From Alphaproteobacteria bacterium HGW-Alphaproteobacteria-4 (GTDB lineage Bacteria; Pseudomonadota; Alphaproteobacteria; Rhodobacterales; Rhodobacteraceae), in contig PHEE01000011.1 in the NCBI GenBank assembly GCA_002842855.1, positions 95,624 through 159,623 on the forward strand: a stretch of 64,000 bases of DNA, read 5' to 3'. Under the pieces are notes generated by a model that worked only from the letters and a program-made list of their open reading frames with translations, had not been told where the DNA came from and searched no databases. Positions 60,278 to 64,000 of this stretch are shown in pieces. Within the stretch, counting starts at the first letter, position 1. Each line of letters starts with the position of its first letter. A program made the translations under genes and the position numbers.

Positions 60278-61123
60278 ATGTCGATCGGAACGAAACTTCT
60301 TGCCGCAAGCGCTATGGTGCTGGCGCTTTCAGCCCCGCTTTACGCGGCCGACGTGACCTCCGACACGGTGGTTGCCACGGTCAACGGCACCGACATCACG
60401 CTGGGGCATATGGCGGCACTCCGCGCGGGTTTGCCCGAAGGCTATCTGGTGCTGCCCGACGAGATCTTGTTCGATGGCATCCTGAAACAGCTTATCCAGC
60501 AGGTCGCGCTGGCGCAGATTGCCGAAACCCGGCTGGCCAAGCGCGACCACGACATGCTTGAGGTGCAGCGTCTCAACTATCTCGCTTCGATCATGCTTGA
60601 CGATGCGGTGGCCACCGCCGTGACCGAAGAAAAGCTGAACGCCGCCTATACCGCCCAATTCGTGTCAACTGGCCCGGTCACCGAATACAATGCAGCGCAT
60701 ATTCTGGTGGCAACCGAAGATGAGGCCAAGGCGATCAAGGCCGAAATCGAAGCGGGCGGCGATTTTGCCGAAATTGCCAAGCTGAAATCCACCGATGGCG
60801 CCGCCGCCGATGGTGGCGCGCTGGGCTGGTTCACGCTGGACGTGATGGTTGAGCCCTTTGCCAATGCTGTGGCGCAAATGCAGCCTGGGCAGGTAGCCGG
60901 GCCGGTTCAAACCGAATATGGCTGGCATGTCATCAAGGTTTCCGAAACCCGTCTGGCCGATGTGCCCACGCTTGCGTCGGTGCGCCGCCAGCTTGAAACC
61001 GAGTTGCAGAATGCCGCCGTGCAGGATCGGCTTGACCAGGCCGTAGCCGACGCGCAAGTGACCGAAAGCATTGATGGTATCGACAAGGCCATTTTGAAAG
61101 ACCCCGCCCTTCGGGGCGAATAA
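60278..61123 (+). CDS. Periplasmic parvulin-type peptidyl-prolyl isomerase
   Basis: A 281-residue secreted PPIase. The signal peptide (AMVLALSAPLYA-A) precedes a SurA/PrsA-like N-terminal helical domain. The rotamase domain at residues about 140-235 carries AAHILVATEDEAKAIKAEI, GGDFAEIAKLKSTDGAAADG and EYGWHVIKVSETR. It helps fold exported proteins. CAGGAG precedes the start at 60278; the 5' leader has a small hairpin (CGCCGC...GCGGCG, 60241-60260). The gene lies 12 bases before argJ. Confidence 0.9.
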   Translation: MSIGTKLLAASAMVLALSAPLYAADVTSDTVVATVNGTDITLGHMAALRAGLPEGYLVLPDEILFDGILKQLIQQVALAQIAETRLAKRDHDMLEVQRLNYLASIMLDDAVATAVTEEKLNAAYTAQFVSTGPVTEYNAAHILVATEDEAKAIKAEIEAGGDFAEIAKLKSTDGAAADGGALGWFTLDVMVEPFANAVAQMQPGQVAGPVQTEYGWHVIKVSETRLADVPTLASVRRQLETELQNAAVQDRLDQAVADAQVTESIDGIDKAILKDPALRGE

Positions 61124-61135
61124 GCGGGAAAAGAC

Positions 61136-62500
61136 ATGGGCAAGACCGATAAGAACTGGAAAGACCGCGCCGACAAACTGAAGGCCAAGGTCAAGAGGCT
61201 GGAAAAACGGCTGCAATCGGCCTTGGCCCCCGCTACCCCCGCGCCTTCGGGCAAAAAGCCAGCGGCGATCTCGCCGTTGGCCCCCGCCGCATTTCCGGCG
61301 CTGCCCGCCATCGCGGGGGTCGAGTTTGCCGCCATTGCTGCCGGCGTGCGCTACACCGGGCGGTCGGATGTGATGCTGGCGCGGCTTGCGCCCGGCAGTT
61401 CGGTGGCCGGGGCCTTCACCCGCTCGTCCACCCGCGCGGCCTGCATTCTCGATTGTCAGGCCAAGCTCAAGGCCAAGGTGCCGGCGGGCGCGGGCGCCGC
61501 GATCATCGTGAACTCGGGCAACGCCAACGCCTTCACCGGTGCCGCCGGGCAAGAGGCGGTCGATGCCGTCACCGGTGCTGTGGCCCACACGCTTGGGGTG
61601 CCCGCCGCCCGCGTGTTCTCGTCGTCAACCGGGGTCATCGGCGAGCCGCTGCCCTACGCACGCATCACCGCCAAGGTGCCCGAGCTTGCCGCCACGCTGG
61701 CCGAGGGTGGCATCGAGCTTGCCGCCCGCGCGATCATGACCACCGACACCTTCCCCAAGGGCGCCAGCGCCGAGATTGCGGGCGAGGGCGGCCCGATCCG
61801 CATTGCGGGCATCGCCAAGGGTTCGGGCATGATTGCACCCGACATGGGAACCATGCTGGTTTACATCTTCACCGATGCAAAAATCGCCCCCGCCAAACTG
61901 CAACACCTGGTCTCGAAACACCTCGATACCAGCTTCAACGCGATCACGGTGGATAGCGACACCTCCACCTCTGATGCGCTGATCGTCGCTGCCACCGGGC
62001 AAGGCCCCGCCGCCGAAGTCACCAGCCTGCGCAGCCGCACCGGCCGCGCGTTCGAGGCGGCACTGGGCGCGGTCATGCTCGACCTTGCGCGTCAGGTCGT
62101 GCGCGATGGCGAGGGTGCGACCAAATTCGTCGAGGTCCGGGTAACCGGCGCCGCCACCGCCGAAGACGCGCACAAGGTGGCAATGGCGGTGGCCAATTCG
62201 CCCTTGGTCAAAACCGCGATTGCGGGCGAGGATGCAAACTGGGGCAGGGTGGTGATGGCGGTGGGCAAATCCGGCGCCAGCGCCGACCGCGACCGCCTGC
62301 GCATCAGCTTTGGCGATATGGTTCTGGCCGAAAACGGCTGGCGCGCGCCCGATTATGATGAGGAGAAGGCCTCGGCCTACATGGAGGCGCAGGAACTGGT
62401 GATCGGTGTCGATCTTGGCCTCGGAACCGCTGCCAAGACCGTCTACACCTGCGACCTGACGCACCGATACATCGACATCAACGCCGATTATCGGTCGTGA
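61136..62500 (+). CDS. argJ: Glutamate N-acetyltransferase / amino-acid N-acetyltransferase
   Basis: A 454-residue ArgJ that recycles the acetyl group between acetylornithine and glutamate in arginine synthesis. The self-cleavage site is around GSGMIAPDMGTMLVYIFTDA, where the Thr after Gly becomes the N-terminal nucleophile of the beta chain; the usual residue before it is Ala. FTRSSTRAACILDC and GEDANWGRVVMAVG are typical. The first 45 residues form a Lys/Ala-rich, coiled-coil-like extension (KNWKDRADKLKAKVKRLEK) not found in most ArgJ proteins. It overlaps mutT by 4 bases. Confidence 0.93.
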   Translation: MGKTDKNWKDRADKLKAKVKRLEKRLQSALAPATPAPSGKKPAAISPLAPAAFPALPAIAGVEFAAIAAGVRYTGRSDVMLARLAPGSSVAGAFTRSSTRAACILDCQAKLKAKVPAGAGAAIIVNSGNANAFTGAAGQEAVDAVTGAVAHTLGVPAARVFSSSTGVIGEPLPYARITAKVPELAATLAEGGIELAARAIMTTDTFPKGASAEIAGEGGPIRIAGIAKGSGMIAPDMGTMLVYIFTDAKIAPAKLQHLVSKHLDTSFNAITVDSDTSTSDALIVAATGQGPAAEVTSLRSRTGRAFEAALGAVMLDLARQVVRDGEGATKFVEVRVTGAATAEDAHKVAMAVANSPLVKTAIAGEDANWGRVVMAVGKSGASADRDRLRISFGDMVLAENGWRAPDYDEEKASAYMEAQELVIGVDLGLGTAAKTVYTCDLTHRYIDINADYRS

Positions 62501-62895
62501 AAACCCTGCTCGTCGCCGCCGTCGCGCTGATCGACGTTGACGGGCGGGTGCTGCTGGCCGAGCGCCCGGCGGGCAAATCGCTGGCCGGGCTGTGGGAGTT
62601 TCCGGGCGGCAAGGTCGAGCCGGGCGAGACCCCCGAAGCCGCCCTGATCCGTGAATTGCACGAAGAGCTTGGCATCGAAACGTGGAAAAGCTGCCTCGCG
62701 CCGCTTACCTTCGCCAGCCACAGCTACGAAGATTTCCACCTGCTGATGCCGCTGTTCGCCTGCCGCAAATGGGGCGGCATAGTCGCCCCGCTTGAAGGCC
62801 AGCGGCTGGCATGGGTGCGCGCGGGCGACCTTGCCAGCTACCCGATGCCCCCCGCCGATCTGCCGCTGATCCCGATCTTGCGCGACTGGCTTTGA
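62497..62895 (+). CDS. mutT: 8-oxo-dGTP diphosphatase (MutT)
   Basis: A 132-residue Nudix hydrolase that removes oxidised dGTP. The Nudix box GETPEAALIRELHEELGI follows GLWEFPGGKVEPG, the MutT-type substrate loop. It begins with GTG at 62497, overlapping the argJ stop (GTGA). Downstream, a perfect hairpin is shared with the 3' end of the convergent infB. Confidence 0.92.
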   Translation: MKTLLVAAVALIDVDGRVLLAERPAGKSLAGLWEFPGGKVEPGETPEAALIRELHEELGIETWKSCLAPLTFASHSYEDFHLLMPLFACRKWGGIVAPLEGQRLAWVRAGDLASYPMPPADLPLIPILRDWL

Positions 62896-62904
62896 AACGC
62901 GAAA

Positions 62905-62924
62905 GGGCCGCCCAAAGGCGGCCC
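62905..62924. terminator. Bidirectional hairpin between mutT and infB
   Basis: GGGCCGCC (62905-62912) and GGCGGCCC (62917-62924) form a perfect 8-bp stem with a 4-base loop. Read on the minus strand, it is followed by TTTCGCGTTT, giving a passable U-tract for infB; on the plus strand no U-tract follows. Confidence 0.6.
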
Positions 62925-62946
62925 CTGCAACCGGCACCGGCAAGGC

Positions 62947-64000
62947 TTACGCCAGCTTGCGCACGATCTCTTCGCGGGTGAAAATCTCGATCACGTCGCC
63001 GTTGCGGATGTCATCGTAGTTTTCAAACGCCATGCCGCATTCCTGCCCCGAGATGACTTCCTTCACCTCGTCCTTGAAGCGCTTGAGCGTTTTCAGCGTG
63101 CCTTCGTGAATCACCACATCGTCGCGCAGCAGCCGTACCCCGGCCGAGCGTTGCGCCACGCCTTCGGTCACCAGACAGCCAGCAACCTTGCCAACGCCCG
63201 AAACCTTGAACACTTCCTTGATCGTCGCATAGCCGATGAAGGTTTCGCGCACTTCGTTCTTCAGCAGGCCCGAGGCGGCGGCTTTGATGTCATCCACCAG
63301 ATCGTAGATGATCGAGTAATAGCGAATCTCGACCCCCTTCTGGTTGGCGCTCGCCCGCGCCGGTGCATTGGCCCGCACGTTGAAGCCAATCACCGGTGCA
63401 CCCGAGGCTTCGGCAAGGCCGATGTCGCTTTCGGTAATGGCGCCCACCCCCGAATGCAGCACGCGCACGCGCACCTCGTCGTTGCCGATCTTTTCCATCG
63501 CCTGCGCAATGGCTTCGGCAGACCCCTGCACATCGGCCTTGACCAGAATCGGCAGTTCGGCCACCGATTTGTCGGCCTTGGCTTTTGCCATCAGCTGTTC
63601 CAGCGTGGTTGCAGCACCCGCTGCCGCGCGCTTGTCGCGCGCCGCCTTGATCCGGTAATCGGCGATTTCACGCGCCTGCGCTTCGGTTTCAACCACGTTG
63701 AGCACGTCACCGGCCTGCGGCGTGCCGTTCAGGCCAAGCACCTCGACCGGAACCGAAGGCCCTGCGGCCTCAACACGCTCGTTCTTGTCGTTGATCAGGG
63801 CGCGCACCTTGCCCCACTGTTCGCCGACCACAAAGATGTCGCCGTGCCGCAGCGTGCCGTTCTGCACCAGCACCGTCGCTACCGGGCCACGGCCTACATC
63901 AAGCTTGGCCTCGATCACTGCGCCAAGTGCCGCCCGGTCGGGGTTGGCGCGCAGGTCGAGCAGTTCGGCCTGCAACGCGATCGCTTCCAGCAGCTTGTCG
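62947..64000 (-). CDS. infB: Translation initiation factor IF-2, C-terminal part
   Basis: The 3' end of infB, continuing past the right edge of the window, with 351 codons present. Visible are domain II ([20 protein letters not shown]) and later domains with [40 protein letters not shown] and [20 protein letters not shown] near the end. The G domain is outside the window. IF-2 places initiator tRNA on the ribosome. Confidence 0.95.
   Translation of the reverse strand, partial: DKLLEAIALQAELLDLRANPDRAALGAVIEAKLDVGRGPVATVLVQNGTLRHGDIFVVGEQWGKVRALINDKNERVEAAGPSVPVEVLGLNGTPQAGDVLNVVETEAQAREIADYRIKAARDKRAAAGAATTLEQLMAKAKADKSVAELPILVKADVQGSAEAIAQAMEKIGNDEVRVRVLHSGVGAITESDIGLAEASGAPVIGFNVRANAPARASANQKGVEIRYYSIIYDLVDDIKAAASGLLKNEVRETFIGYATIKEVFKVSGVGKVAGCLVTEGVAQRSAGVRLLRDDVVIHEGTLKTLKRFKDEVKEVISGQECGMAFENYDDIRNGDVIEIFTREEIVRKLA

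Overview
The window is about 64 kb of GC-rich, gene-dense alphaproteobacterial chromosome. Gene content and order point to a Rhodobacteraceae (Rhodobacter/Roseobacter-type) organism. The evidence is a petABC cytochrome bc1 operon with a MarR/OmpR-type regulator pair (petP/petR-like) behind it, an NnrU protein, a two-domain sulfotransferase and a GT14 glycosyltransferase of a kind I associate with roseobacters, and the hairpin-plus-tail intergenic repeats common in this family. No phage, insertion sequence, integrase or CRISPR array was seen. Most of the window is core chromosome.

Layout. 0-3 kb: envelope proteins (an SH3 protein and an OmpA-family gene broken by a one-base frameshift) and a PAP2 phosphatase. 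3.3-12.9 kb: nnrU with a likely FNR-type site, a Rossmann-fold oxidoreductase, purine salvage (ade-amn), HU, a DMT exporter, a CcdA/Tat-thioredoxin pair, and aroC with an AEC transporter. 13-16.3 kb: a TPP riboswitch followed by the thiamine ABC importer thiBPQ. 16.4-20.6 kb: petABC and its regulators. 20.7-26.8 kb: ilvE, small and unknown genes, queG, a GST, a lower-GC stretch with an orphan tail-anchored protein, a methyltransferase and mtgA. 26.8-33.5 kb: glutamate synthase (gltD, an unknown secreted protein, gltB). 33.7-35.8 kb: uppP, an NDUFA9-like gene and tRNA-Leu(CAG). 35.8-42.2 kb: a DHA2 efflux pump, then rnd-kdsD-lptC-lptA-lptB-hpf-ptsN. 42.2-52.2 kb: a surface-glycan locus (sulfotransferase, three glycosyltransferases, galE, galU, kdsB, cysQ and a broken polysaccharide-export permease). 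52.4-57.3 kb: dnaK-dnaJ-radC and an unknown envelope protein. 57.4-64 kb: secA, a parvulin PPIase, argJ, mutT and the 3' part of infB.

The most unusual signals are three damaged reading frames in otherwise conserved genes. They are a +1 base in the OmpA-family gene (about 1211), an apparent in-frame loss of about 35 codons in gltD that removes the NADPH-binding glycine motif (about 32652-32663), and a frameshifting deletion in the polysaccharide-export permease (about 51734). They may be real mutations or assembly errors; only read-level data can decide. The most interesting functional unit is the 42-52 kb region. There a tandem-domain sulfotransferase, paralogous glycosyltransferases, nucleotide-sugar enzymes, CMP-Kdo synthesis and the PAP-recycling phosphatase CysQ sit together and suggest a sulfated, possibly Kdo-linked, surface polysaccharide.
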